This document shows, one piece after another, positions 11,853 to 22,913 of a DNA stretch of 64,000 nucleotides. Position 1 is the stretch's first letter; each line of letters starts with the position of its first letter. The translations under genes were made by a program, and so were the position numbers. The notes below the pieces were generated by a model that did not search any database, was not told the DNA's origin, and was given only the letters and a program-made list of their open reading frames with translations. Origin of the DNA: Chloranthus sessilifolius (Eukaryota; Streptophyta; Magnoliopsida; Chloranthales; Chloranthaceae); the NCBI GenBank assembly GCA_021018995.1, contig CM037598.1:43702685-43766684 (forward strand), read 5' to 3'.

Positions 11853-12990
11853 TTGGGTCAACTTTCAAATACTTTGGCCAAAAGAGAGGAAGGAAAGTTA
11901 CCCAGCCAACCTTTGAACAATCCCAAAGGACAGTTCACGGTTGGAGAGGCTTCTGTTTCTCATGAAGAAGTAAAAACTGTCATTACTTTGAGAAGTGGAA
12001 GAATTATAAATAACAACGTGGGTACTGACAAGGAAGAAGAAAAAAATGAGGAAAATCATAGAGATATGCAGCAGGAGCAACATGATGTTAGCATTGGGGG
12101 TGCTGATGTACCTCAGAAAAATCAAAAAAATGAAAAACAAAAAAATCAAAAAGATTCTGATAATGCTTCTAGAGCTGTAGATGAAGGACTAGTTCCTCAT
12201 GCCATGAAATCTGTATCCCCTTTTAATAAAGGGAACACAAAAATAGATGAAATGATGGAGGCTTTCAAGCAAGTCAAGATAAATCTACCTTTGCTTGATG
12301 CAATCAAACAAATTCCAGCATATGTAAAATTTCTGAAAGATATTTGCACTCATAAAAGACAGTCTAGGATACAGTTATTCAAGAAGGTCTTTGCTGTGGA
12401 AAGAGTTAATCAGGTGTTGAAAATTTCCACACCTCCTAAACTTCAAGATCCTGGAATCCCCACAATCCCTTGCATTTTTGGGGAACATACCATTGAAATG
12501 GCTTTATTAGATCTGGGTGCTAGTGTCAACCTACTTCCATATTCTGTATATGAGAAACTAGGTTTGAGAGAATTAAAACCCACTCATGTGGTGTTACAAC
12601 TAGCAGACAGATCTGAAAGAGAGCCAGTTGGGATGATTGAGGATGTATTGGTAGGAGTAGATAAGTTTTTCTACCCTGCTGATTTTCTGGTATTGGACAT
12701 GAAACCTACAAAAAGCAAAACTTCCATCCCTGTCATTTTAGGGAGACCATTCCTGGCTGCAGCAAATGTTTGCATTCAATGTAGGTCTGGTATTATGGAA
12801 GTCTCTTTTGGAAATATGAAGGTGAAATTAAATGTTTATAATGCAGTCACACAGCCTCAATTCAGTTATGAGGAATGCTTTCTTGTTGATCTATTGGATG
12901 AACAGGTGGAAGAGACTCTACCACAATTTTTGCAGTGTGAAGATTTAACCACAGATTTTAAAGATGATTGGGGAAAGTCTGAGGAAGTAA
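11853..12990 (+). pseudogene. gag C-terminus and aspartic protease of element B
   Basis: This is the first part of a 665-codon open stretch (11853-13850). A lysine/glutamate-rich spacer covers about residues 60-110. The conserved LPLLDAIKQIPAYVKFLKDIC block lies near residues 145-165. The retropepsin motif LLDLGASVNLLP has its catalytic Asp at 12510-12512 (residue 220). The flap-side IEDVLVGVDKF and VILGRPFLAA blocks follow. The domain looks intact in sequence, and its only defect is the disconnection from gag upstream. It would process the Gag-Pol polyprotein. Confidence 0.88.
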
Positions 12991-14148
12991 ATGCTGTGCA
13001 AGGAACTCATGATCAATCAGTAAGGTTCTCTTCATGGAAACCTGCTATTCTTCCCCTTCCACAAATAGCCAAGGTACCTTTGTTACCTTCTTTTCTAAGC
13101 CCACCGGATGTAGAGCTAAAGCAGTTGTCAGAAAATTTGAAATATGTGTTTTTAGGAGACCATAAAACATTGCCTGTGATTATTTCTTCCTCCCTCACTG
13201 AGGAGCAGGAGGAAGAGCTGTTGATTGTATTGAAACAACATAAGAAAGCAATTGGTTGGACTATTACTGATTTGGGAGGAATCAGTCCAACTGTTTGCAT
13301 GCATAAAATTCATTTGGAAGAAGATGCAAAGCCTTCTAGGGAAATGCAAAGGAGGCTGAATCCTCATATGCAAGAAGTGGTCATGAAAGAGGTTGTTAGA
13401 CTGTTGGATGCAGGGGTCATTTACCCCATTTCAGATTCAGCTTGGGTGCCACCTACACAGGTGGTACCTAAGAAATTTGGGATCACTGTTGCAACCTCAG
13501 ATTCTGGTGAGCTTATGTCAACCAGACAAAAAACTGGTTGGAGGGTCTATATTGATTACATAAAACTAAACACAATGACCAGAAAAGACCATTTCCCTCT
13601 TCCCTTCATTGATCAAATTTTAGATAAGCTAGCAGGAAAAGCTTATTACTGTTTTCTTGATGGTTACTCTGGTTACAACCAAATTCCTGTATATCCACAA
13701 GATCAGGAAAAGACCACATTCACTTGCCCGTTTGGTACTTTTGCCTATAGGAGAATGCCTTTTGGTCTTTGTAATGATCCTGCTACCTTTCAAAGATGCA
13801 TGTACTCCATTTTCTTTGATATGATTGACCAATTTATGGAGATTTTTTAATCTATGGAGACAGTTTTGCCCAGTGTTTACATCATCTCAAATTGGTGTTA
13901 CAGAGATGTGAAGAAACCAATCTAGTTTTGAGCTAGGAGAAGAGCCATTTCATGGTCACCCAAGGCATTGTCCTTGGCCATGTTGTCTCCCACAAGGGCA
14001 TTGAGGTGGACAGAGCAAAAATTGATTTAATTGCACATTTCCACCTCCTAAAACTGTTAAACAAATCAGAAGTTTTCTGGGACATGCTGGATTCTATAGA
14101 AGGTTCATTAAGGACTTCAGTAAAATATCCAAGCCTCTTTGTCATTTA
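12991..14148 (+). pseudogene. reverse transcriptase of element B, catalytic motif deleted
   Basis: The RT fingers and palm blocks are in frame up to 13847: VELKQLSENLKYVFLG, GWTITDLGGISP, FPLPFIDQILDKLAGKAYYCFLDGYSGYNQ and FGTFAYRRMPFGLC. At 13840-13850 the sequence jumps from GAGAT to AATCTATGG through a run of T. Elements A and C both have the FMDD codons there. Aligned to element A, 13 nt are missing, which removes Met-Asp-Asp and shifts the frame into TAA at 13848-13850. The downstream GIVLGHVVSHKGIEVDRAKIDL block is in another frame with a further shift near 14035, and a TAG stands for Trp near 13935. The enzyme is therefore dead by a single local lesion plus later decay. Confidence 0.88.
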
Positions 14149-14808
14149 TTGTGCCAAGATGTCCCTTTTGTTTTCAACAATGAATGCTTGAAGGCATTTG
14201 AATTCTTAAAAAACTGTTTGATTTCAGCTCCAATATTACAGTTTTCAGATTATTCACTGCCTTTTGAACTGATGTGTGATGCATCATATTATGCTTTGGG
14301 AGCTATTCTTGGGCAGAGAAAGGATAAGCTGCCTCATGTCATAGCTTATGCCAGTAGATCAATGATTGATGCACAGCTCAATTACACAACAATTGAGAAG
14401 GAGCTGCTGGCAATTGTTTTTGCTTTAGAGAAATTCAGGTCATATGTTTTGGGTTCACAAATAGTGGTGTTCACTGACCACTCAGCTCTGAAATACCTTC
14501 TGTCTAAGAAGGATACCAAACCAAGATTAATCAGGTGGATCCTCTTATTACAGGAGTTTGATTTACAAATCAAAGATAAAAAGGGTGTGGAGAATGTGGT
14601 GGCTGATCACCTGTCTAGAATTTTAACTGCTGAGATTGATAGGCTGCCTATCAATGAATCTTTCCCTGATGAGCAACTTTTTGCTATCAGTATACACACC
14701 CCTTGGCTTGCAAACATAGTCAACTTTTTGGCTACTGGAAGAATTCCTCAACATTGGAATAAAATGGATAAAGCTCTTTTCTTCTCAAAGGTTAAACATT
14801 TTATTTGA
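14149..14808 (+). pseudogene. RNase H domain of element B
   Basis: The domain is open for about 219 codons. Its acidic residues are visible in ELMCDASYYALGAILGQ, in TTIEKELLAIVFALEKF and in VVFTDHSALKYLLSK. The C-terminal RWILLLQEFDLQIKDKKG and VENVVADHLSRI blocks end the domain at about 14620, and a linker towards integrase follows. The frame closes at TGA 14806-14808, where element A has TGG (Trp) at the same place. It is otherwise well preserved. Its role was to remove the RNA strand after first-strand synthesis. Confidence 0.88.
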
Positions 14809-15993
14809 GAGGATCCTTATCTGTTCAAGATTTGTGTAGACCAAATAATAAGAAGATGTGTTCCTGAAGAAAACTTTCATAGCATACTTTCTATGTGTCA
14901 TGAACAGGCCTGTGGAGGTCATTTTAGTGGAAACAAAATTGCTGCAAAGGTTTTACAATGTGGATTTTATTGGCCTACACTTTTCAAAGATGCTCTGCAA
15001 CACTGTAAGTCTTGCCAGAACTGCCAGAAATTGGGCAGCATTTCTAAGAGAAACTCAATGCCATTACAACCTATTTTGGTAGTTGAATTGTTTGATATTT
15101 GGGGGATAGACTTCATGGGTCCCTTTCCTCCTTCCAATGGGTGTAATTTCATCTTAGTAGCTGTGGATTATGTATCCAAATGGGTTGAAGCCACAGCCAC
15201 TAAAACCAATGATCACAGAGTGGTTCTGAAAATTTTAAAGGATAACATTTTTTCCAAGTTTGGTTTTCCCAGAGCTATTATCAGTGATGGGAGAAGCCAT
15301 TTTTGTTATAAACATTTTGAAGCTTTATTGAAAAAATACTCTGTGACTCATAGAGTAGCTACTCCATATCATCCACAAACCAGTGGACAAGTGGAGATTT
15401 CTAATAGAGAAATCAAACATATACTGGAAAAGACTGTGAAGAAGGACAGAAAGGATTGGTCCTTTAAGCTGAATGATGCATTGTGGGCATATAGGACAGC
15501 CTATAAAACCCCAATTGGCATGCCCCCATTCAGATTGGTCTATGGCAAAGCATGCCATTTACCAGTGGAGTTAGAATATAAGGCCTTTTCGGCTATTAAA
15601 ACCTTGAACATGGGTCTTACTACTGCTGGTAATCACAGGAAACTGCAGCTTGAGGAGTTAGAAGAGCTGAGGATGGATGCATACACCACTGCAAGATCTT
15701 ACAAAGAGAAAGTCAAAGCCTTCCATGATAAAAATTTGTTGAGAAAAGAGTTCATAGCTGGCTCTAAGGTATGGCTATTTAACTCAAAACTTAAGTCTTT
15801 TCCTGGAAAGCTGAGATCCAGATGGGAAGGGCCATATACAGTCATTCATGCATCTCCTTCTGGGGCTGTTGAAATTTTGGACCCAAGTGATGGAAGAATC
15901 TTGAAAGTAAATGGTCAAAGGCTCAAACCATGCATTAAAAATACCTTGGAGCCTGTACTAACCATCTATCATCAAGTTCCATCCCATATCTGA
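14809..15993 (+). pseudogene. integrase of element B, core intact
   Basis: After the TGA the frame runs open to TGA 15991-15993. The HHCC zinc-binding region ([16 protein letters not shown]) lies at about 14895-15030. The catalytic Asp residues are in [10 protein letters not shown] and IISDGRSHF, and the Glu is in [23 protein letters not shown] follows. The C-terminal [23 protein letters not shown] module lacks a chromodomain. About 366 codons from 14893 are uninterrupted, making this the most intact domain in the window. The second Gly of the usual DGGSHF motif is Arg here. It would join element DNA ends to the genome, making the 5-bp duplications seen around these elements. Confidence 0.92.
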
Positions 15994-16715
15994 GGATAAC
16001 CAACTGTATAATATGTATTTTATCAGTGCTTGTTTTATAATTTTTCCATAATTGTTTGCTCTTTGTTTTTAGTCATTTTACTTTCATTTCGAGAAGTTTA
16101 AATATGTAAAAAATTAATTCGCAAAGAAAAAAAAATCCTTCTCGAAAAGTTTAATTAACTTTTCGAAAAGGAGCTGAACCTGTAACTAACTGCTCGAAAA
16201 GAATGATTTGCTTTTCGAATAGTTAGTTCAGAATGATTTGCTTTTCAAAAAGTTAGTTCTGAAGCTATTCGCTGTTCGAATAGTTGGTTCTGAAGCCATA
16301 TGCTTTTCGAATGGTACTGATGCCATTCTCACTTGTAAAAATGGACTATTTTGAACTTTTCGAAAACTTCAAAGATATTTGCAAAAATCATTTTGAGCAT
16401 ATTTAAACCCTTTCGAAGTAAGGGTTTCATATTCGAAAGCCTTCTGAGAACGTCCTGTTTCATAGAAACCCTTTTTCGTTCTTTCCTTGTGTGATTTTAG
16501 AATTCAGCCACACTTTTCTTCACATTTGTTCGATCATTTAAGCTTGAAGAGAGGGATTTTAGCTTCTGGTTCTGGTGGATTTCAGCGAGCAAGCAACAAG
16601 TTCAACCAAAACCCCTAGATTTCGGTATTTTTCTGTGCATTTCCTCTGTTTATCATTTGCAAAGTTTGATTTGGTGTCAGCATTTATTGTGGGGGTTTTT
16701 ATACAAAGCTTTAGA
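15994..16715 (+). promoter_or_regulatory. pol-env spacer of element B with TTCGAA palindromes
   Basis: This noncoding stretch holds many TTCGAA/TCGAAAAG motifs between about 16087 and 16435, including the perfect palindrome CTTTTCGAAAAG at 16159-16170. It is followed by GAGCTGAAC, close to the AATCTGAAC that follows the same palindrome in the LTR. An ATATTTAAACC stretch at about 16399 could act as a TATA-like box. A T/C-rich leader then precedes the env-like ATG at 16716. No GTAAGT donor is as clear as in A and C; CGGTATTTTT at about 16623 is the aligned position. The shared motif set suggests an LTR-like control module for the env-like gene (inference). Confidence 0.5.
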
Positions 16716-19153
16716 ATGGGGAAAGCTGAAAAATCATTGGCTGAAATGTTCCAAAAATCTTCTGCTAAGAAAATTAGCAAACCGTCAAAAAAAGGAAAAA
16801 CCAAAGCTTCAGCTAAAAGGAAACTTTCAATGGATAAAGCTGATATGATTGAGAAGGGGAAAAAGGTGAGATATGAGGAACCCACCCCAACAACTAACAC
16901 TAGCCCTGAGTCTGAGCTTCCTCCTTTTCCTATTCATTTGGTACTGCCGAACCCATTTATCGAAGCTCAGAAGCTAATTCCAGAATTTATTGTTGATGAG
17001 ACCTTTTTCTACAACAAACCTGAATGTCAGTTATCTTTAAAATACATTAGGGATGCCTCACTGAGCAATATCTTAACCCCTCTTCCAGAGAAAATTTATC
17101 CACGAATGGTGAAATTATGGTACCAAAACTTGGTAAAGTGATGAGAAGGATTTGATGTCCCTACTCTTGTTATTTTCATTGATGATTGCGATTTAACTGT
17201 CACTTATGAAGACATTGGGAATGCTTTGGGGATACCTTTTCAACATGATCCTGCTGGTCCACTGGCTGCACCAAAAACTGCCTCTTTCAGAGAAATGGCT
17301 GCACATTTAACGCAAGGCATCGTTGGAACTGGACAATCCATAATGAGGAGAGACCTAACACCTCAATTTTTACTGATGAATTCCATTTTGAGGGGATGTT
17401 TTTATGTCACTGGGCACAACCAAGAAAGAAGGACACCAATTTTAGAGGCTCTCTTCCATTTTTCTAAGGGGCAATTTTTCAATGCCCCTATGTTGATTTT
17501 TGAAGCCATGGCTGATATTAGTACCAAGCTGAAAAAGGAGCAGAAATTAGCTGGAATACCATTTGGTAGGCTGATCACAACCCTACTAACAGCCAAGTTT
17601 GATATTGATGAGCAAGAGCCATTTGAAGTGATATCTCCTCATGCGTTTGGGAAAAAGGCTTGGACTACAAGTCAAGCAATGATGAAAAAAATGAGGGAGG
17701 AAGTGGAACCTGCCCCTGCAGCTGCTATTGAACCTGCCATACCTGAACCTGCCCCTGCAGCTACTATTGAACCTACTTTGCCAGACCCTGAGGTGACCAG
17801 CTCTTTAGCTGCACCTATTTCAACTGCAGCGGACATTGAACAAGCTGTCTTTCCTGTGGTGACCAGCTCTTCAGCTGCACCCATTCTTGAAGAAGTGGTC
17901 ATCTTACCCACCTCACCTAGCCCAACTCCTATTCTTGCACCCCTTCAAGCAATCCCATCTCCCATAACCAAGATAATCCCAGTTGCAGACTCCTCCTCTA
18001 CACCAACCACTCCAGCCATACTCACACCACCAATCTCTCTCAACAATATCCAAGATTTAGCCCCTGACTTTGTTGAATAAGCTCCTAGTACTCCTCTGCT
18101 CCAAAGCTTCTCAGGTTCACCTGCTAATTCAACTAATACACCTGAAGTAACTCATACCCAAACTGAACCTGAGATATTCACTACAGAGGCTTATTCATCA
18201 CTGATAGGATCTATTTTAGAGAATATTGGGCTTGAATGCATACCACGACCCTCCACATTTCACTCATTTGGCTACTTCACCCTTTACAACCATTTCACCC
18301 ATTGCACCTCAACCATCTACTTCAGTTTTACCAGCCCCTACTATGCATACCACATCCACACCTGAATCAATTAGCCAAATATTTACCTTTCTCCAATCCA
18401 TCCAAGTCCAACTATAGATCAACATGCACAATCACCATGACCAATGCCCTTCTCCAAACCTTAGCCTCCACATCCCACACAAATACTGCTATTGATGATC
18501 ATGCTACCCAAATGTAACTGAGGTAGTATTTGTTGATCCACCCACCCACACCACTACTGCCCATGCTACCCAAACAGAACCTGAAGTAGTTCTTATTGAG
18601 CCCCCTTCACCTCTCCTCACTTTTTATGGAGGTCATTCTTTTTGGACTCCTCTTCTCCACTCCCCCTGGGATACCTTTGGTCCCCTACCACTCCATTCCC
18701 ATCCCCAGATTTGCCACTCTTGAAAGGGCTATGGAAGAGAATCCATATATCTGTCGAGATGTCCTCAAGGGGTTAGCTGATTTGCAAGCTTACATTAGAA
18801 CTCCTTATGAAAACCAGATTCGAAAATTAGAGTTATTTATGAAATTTGAGAGAGAGAAGATGCAGGACCTGCTGGGTCAAACTTTTCAGATGGTTAGGAG
18901 TGAGCAGCACAAGGTGACCATGTTGCAACCACAGCTTGAACAGGAAAAATTGAGGACTACTAGACTTGAAATGTATATTGGCCTCACCAAAAAGATCAAA
19001 ACTGAGGAATACACCGAGCTGAAAAACACAATCCAGGAGAAGGCTAAATCAAGTTCAGACTCCAACACTGCTTCTAGTTCTGACTCTGACAGTAACTCCA
19101 GTTCTGATCCCATTGAACCAACTTATGATACAGACTTTGACCCCAGCTATTAG
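16716..19153 (+). pseudogene. env-like third ORF of element B
   Basis: The ATG at 16716 is chosen because MGKAEKSLAEMFQ aligns with the element C start MADQEDSLATLF; an earlier in-frame ATG (16575) is not conserved. The order is: a Lys-rich basic N-terminus (codons 15-50), then a globular domain of about 200 codons (PRMVKLWYQNL, MAAHLTQGIVGTGQSIMRRD, GHNQERRTPILEALFHFSKGQFFN, GRLITTLLTAKF). A low-complexity Pro/Thr/Ala/Ser linker lies at about 17700-18700. A coiled-coil-like helix (ENQIRKLELFMKFEREKM) comes next, then an acidic Ser/Asp-rich tail to TAG 19151-19153. Stops are TGA at 17139 and TAA at 18078, with frame changes at 18100-18600. No signal peptide or transmembrane helix is visible. 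The globular part matches the Athila third-ORF family. Confidence 0.72.
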
Positions 19154-20907
19154 AATACATTGTACATATATGTTTTATGGGTCTATAATATAAAATTTTG
19201 GTTTTGTGTTAATACATTGTACATACATTGTGCATTTCTTTTCTTTTTTCTTTTCATTATGATTTCTGGTTGCTTGTTTCTTTTCTTTGCTAATACACTT
19301 TGGACCAGTGCGGACCCTGCTCACCATAGGTTTGGGGGTGTGGCAGAAATGCCAATAATTAAGTTAACATTAATGCAGCTGATCATCAGTAGAATTTTTG
19401 AAAATAAAGTGATTTCACACCTGAAAAATGAGGAAGTTAAAACTTTTAAAACTGATTTTCAGTGTAATTCCAATATTTTCATGAAGGGAATGCCAGAACA
19501 TTTTCAAAATAAAAAATTGATGTTTTAGTAAACCTAAAAGGAGAGAAAACAGTGATGATATACCTCAGGAAGTTGATAGATAACTACACCCAGTGAGACT
19601 TAGGCTTGAAATGTATTTTTGGGAGATATGAATTGGCAATTTTTCGGCTCTAGGGAGTGTTTGAACCTGCTTATTTTCACTAGAAGTTACACATATTCAA
19701 ATTGAAATAACTTGACAGCAATCATGATATTAAAGACATGATGTAAGGCCTCCTTTGGGATAGTTTGAACTTCAAAAAGCCCCACCTTTTGAAACTACAT
19801 TTGATACACACCAGTTGAGCCTTATAAACCCAAGGTTTCTTTGTAACCTCATCAACCAACCAAATCATCCTCATTGAGCCTATCCCTCACTCTGAAAATT
19901 CAGAAGGTAAAGGAAAGGAAGCTGAAGAAAGGAGAGTTGGGTAACAGATTGGTAAAAGAAGAAGAAAAATAATTGAAGGCAATGATGTATCAATAAAATA
20001 AATGTTGCACTCCAGTCAATGTTGCTTCGAAAAGGAAAAAAGTTAGAAAAAGTCATTTCATTGGGAATTTGAAAAAGAAAGAGAAAAAGATGACCACTTT
20101 GGCTCTGAAAATTCAAAGAAGAAGATAAAATTGTGCTGAAATAAAGAAGATGTGTCTACCACTTCCTTACCTTGACTGACTTCTCAATTCTGAATTCCAT
20201 TCCACCTCTTTATTCTTGATAAAGTTCACTCATAAGCCACAGTACCACCCAAGTCAAAGTTCTTACTGATCAATGATGGATTGAGCTGTCACATGGAGAT
20301 AAGGATTTGTGTAATCTATGGTGAAAAGAGCAGTGAATTCAGAACTAAAAAGCAAAGCCTATGCTCCTGCTTACAATCCTATTTGAGGACTGTAATTGCT
20401 CTTGAGCTGTGTGAAATAGTGCAACCCTCATATTTGCATGGTGAGTGAAAACCCTGGTGAGAGTTGAGTTTGAAATCAAATTATTTGGGGTAACATCATA
20501 AATTGAATTTTCAAATAGAAGACAAGCTTTTCATTAATTTTTCTTATAAAAACTTTTTGACACCAACTGAGTGAATGATAAAGGAATTATAGCTGAATTT
20601 TAGTTTTAAACTAATGTTTTCCTGGAGATCATTTTACAGCTTGACTGCTGCTGGGGTGAATAACCTGGCTGGATAAAAGTCTGCTTTAACAGAACTGCAT
20701 TGATATTAACTGATTTATTGGAGAAGTTTGTGGGTACCTTCACTGAAAACCCTCAGGAGACTTCACTCCTCCACTGGGGATCACCTAGGGGTTTAAAAGG
20801 CTTGTTGCATATGCTAAATGCAACTGTGTTCCCTACAAAAGTGGCTTTTTATTCTATTTTTAATTCTGTCTTTGCTCAGGGACTAGCAAAGCTTAGGTTT
20901 GGGGGTG
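19154..20907 (+). other. 3' noncoding domain of element B with two polypurine-like tracts
   Basis: No credible gene is present. The sequence AGGTTTGGGGGTGTG occurs at about 19328-19342 and again at 20895-20909, where it abuts the 3' LTR and must be the polypurine tract priming plus-strand synthesis. The 1.57 kb between them is recognisably related to 23141-24730 (A) and 58168-59792 (C). Shared phrases include CCCAGTGAGA near 19590 and CTAGGGGTTTAAAAGGCTTG near 20787. Conservation in three diverged elements suggests a structural or regulatory role in the RNA. Confidence 0.7.
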
Positions 20908-22763
20908 TGTTGAGAACTAGAAAATACCATGTTCCACCCTTTAACCTGGGCCTTGATAGACCCTTGAGAGAACTAAATAAGTGTTTTAAGTGCTTGTGTT
21001 ACAGCTAACAATAAAGACAGGCTTAACCATGAAAGCAGCCTAAAAGTGCCAAAAAGATGATAATCCATGTTGATCCAAAGGAAGAAAGAGAAGGGACAAC
21101 CTCACGAGCTGTCAAAATGCCTAAACTAAAGAAGACAAAGGCCTGGTTGTAACCTGGAAAGTGTGGAGCTATTCGAACAGAAGAATGCATTACAGAGTGC
21201 TTTTCGAAAAGAATCTGAACATTTCGAAAAGAACCTGAACTTTGCGAAAAGAACTAAAAGCTCCAGGTTTTGTTTTTGAAGAGCACCTGAACTCTTCAAA
21301 AGGATTTCTGACTTATTCGAAAAGAAGAGAACTCCTTGCGAACAGAACCTGAACTTTGTGAAAAGAGCTTCGGAAGTCACTGTACCTTGCGAAAAGTTCC
21401 CTAAACTATGCGAAATGGTATTCTAGAGATTCCTAGCATCTGCAAGGGTAATTCAGTAATCTTTTGCATGCACCCCAATGCATTTAAAAACCCAGGAACA
21501 TCTCAGAAGATTCTGAGCACGAACCAAAGGCATATTCCACCCAATGTGAGCACCTGAAGATGAAATCAATTGGCGGGAACTTCTAACAGATTTTTGAATT
21601 ACATAACAGAATTGATGCCTCTGTCATCTGATTGGCTGAAACAAATCAAGCAATTATGATTGGCCAAAATAGATCTAGATCCTCGTGCTCGACTACCATT
21701 GGTTGATACAGATCTAAGCACTACTGATTGGTCGATACACATCTGAGCTAGACCTGGGGGAAACTATAAATAGATGAACCATTTGCCCAATTTGGGTATC
21801 CAGATTTTGAGTTTCATTTCTGTTGCTCCATTTCCAATTCAGATAGCTTATCTGAAACTCTTGTAATAGCCTAACTTTTACTTACAATTGAGAGCTGTGA
21901 GATACTTTTGTAATTCAAAAGAGAATTGTATTCAAGACTACAAATCCGAGAGCTGTTGAGCTCTGCTCTATAATTGTAATGGTGAATTTGAAAAGGTTGC
22001 TGTGAACCGTACGTTCTCAATTGGATTCGTGTTGAGGGTTCCCTGTGATCTCCTTATTGCACTAGACTACTTTAGATTTACTATTTTTCAAGCAATTTCC
22101 CTTGATTCATTATCCCTGTGGGAATTAGTGTTTGTAACCTAATCTTTCACAGCATTTGTAGTGGTGTTTCTTATTCTGAATTGAGGGTTCAGATTAAAGA
22201 CTATTGGATGGTCTGTGGCTATTGAAGTGGACATACCATAGCCATAAGTTTAACTCTAATCCTTGAGTTAGATTACTTCCTCTTGCATCTGTGCTTGTAG
22301 CCAGATGAAGATTGGAGCATCTCTCATTTGATCTACTTTTATTCTCATTTTGTTTCAAGAACCAAATCAAAGTTAGATATTATTTCTCCATTCTTATTAA
22401 TTTACATCAAAATCCCCCCAACTCAGATCTGGATCATTTAGTTTAATCTTTACTTTTACCATTTAGTTAATGTGACAAATTCAACCTCCCATCTTATGTG
22501 CTTTGTAGATAGGATCAGAGGCCAGATCTGGTAGTTCAGATCTGGAGGTTTATCTTACATTTTAAATAAATTCTCTATGGACAATCTTTTACTCACTTAC
22601 ATTTAAAACTTGCTACAATTGGCCCTGATCTTGCAGGCTAATTTACTTCTCTCTGTGCTGATATTTCTTTATTCTTTTTAGTTTTCCAAATTTAGTACAA
22701 TTCATTATTTGTAAGTCTATTTTCAAAACACAAATAAATCATGCACACTTAGAAACAACAATA
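20908..22763 (+). repeat. 3' LTR of element B
   Basis: Same length and order as the 5' LTR. It begins TGTTGAGAAC directly after the polypurine tract and ends CAACAATA (CA mutated to TA). The CTTTTCGAAAAG palindrome is at 21200-21211 and the TATAAATA box at 21765-21772. The following GATCC is the right copy of the target duplication. Confidence 0.93.
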
Positions 22764-22768
22764 GATCC

Positions 22769-22913
22769 TCAACCACAAATGGGCAGCACCAAACAAAAGA
22801 AACCAACTGCTTCAAGGACTAATGCTGGTGTTGCCAAGGCTGAAAATGTCAAGAAAGGAAAAGAAAAGACAGAGGAGCACATAGATCTTGATTCAGATTC
22901 AGACTGTTTTTAG
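22769..22913 (+). pseudogene. env-like third ORF of element A, 3' end
   Basis: Downstream of element B an open frame encodes a Lys-rich stretch, then an acidic tail IDLDSDSDCF ending at TAG 22911-22913. The tail resembles the Ser/Asp-rich C-terminus of the env-like product of element B (ends at 19153) in character and position. It is also followed by the same kind of 3' noncoding domain. It is therefore the displaced end of the gene that broke at 8458. Confidence 0.65.

Larger units (their letters stand above)
8459..22763 (+). mobile_element. Element B: complete Athila-lineage retrotransposon inserted in element A's env-like gene
   Basis: The two LTRs, 8459-10314 and 20908-22763, are each 1856 bp and collinear. 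By eye I count about 50 substitutions between them, a little under 3%. That makes this the youngest complete element in the window. Flanking 5-mers are GAGCC (8454-8458) and GATCC (22764-22768), a target duplication with one change. The outer ends are mutated: the 5' LTR starts TA instead of TG and the 3' LTR ends TA instead of CA, both G-to-A/C-to-T type changes. Internal order is primer site, gag, protease, RT, RNase H, integrase, env-like gene, noncoding domain, polypurine tract. The copy is inactivated by stops and an RT deletion. Confidence 0.92.

Noticed and set aside
16575-16715. Upstream in-frame ATG extending the element B env-like ORF
   Set aside because: The extension has no counterpart in elements A or C, and the conserved N-terminus starts at 16716. 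The extension also falls over the putative leader intron.
18886-19113. Minus-strand frame rich in Ser/Glu/Leu
   Set aside because: It is the shadow of the acidic Ser/Asp-rich C-terminus of the env-like gene on the plus strand.
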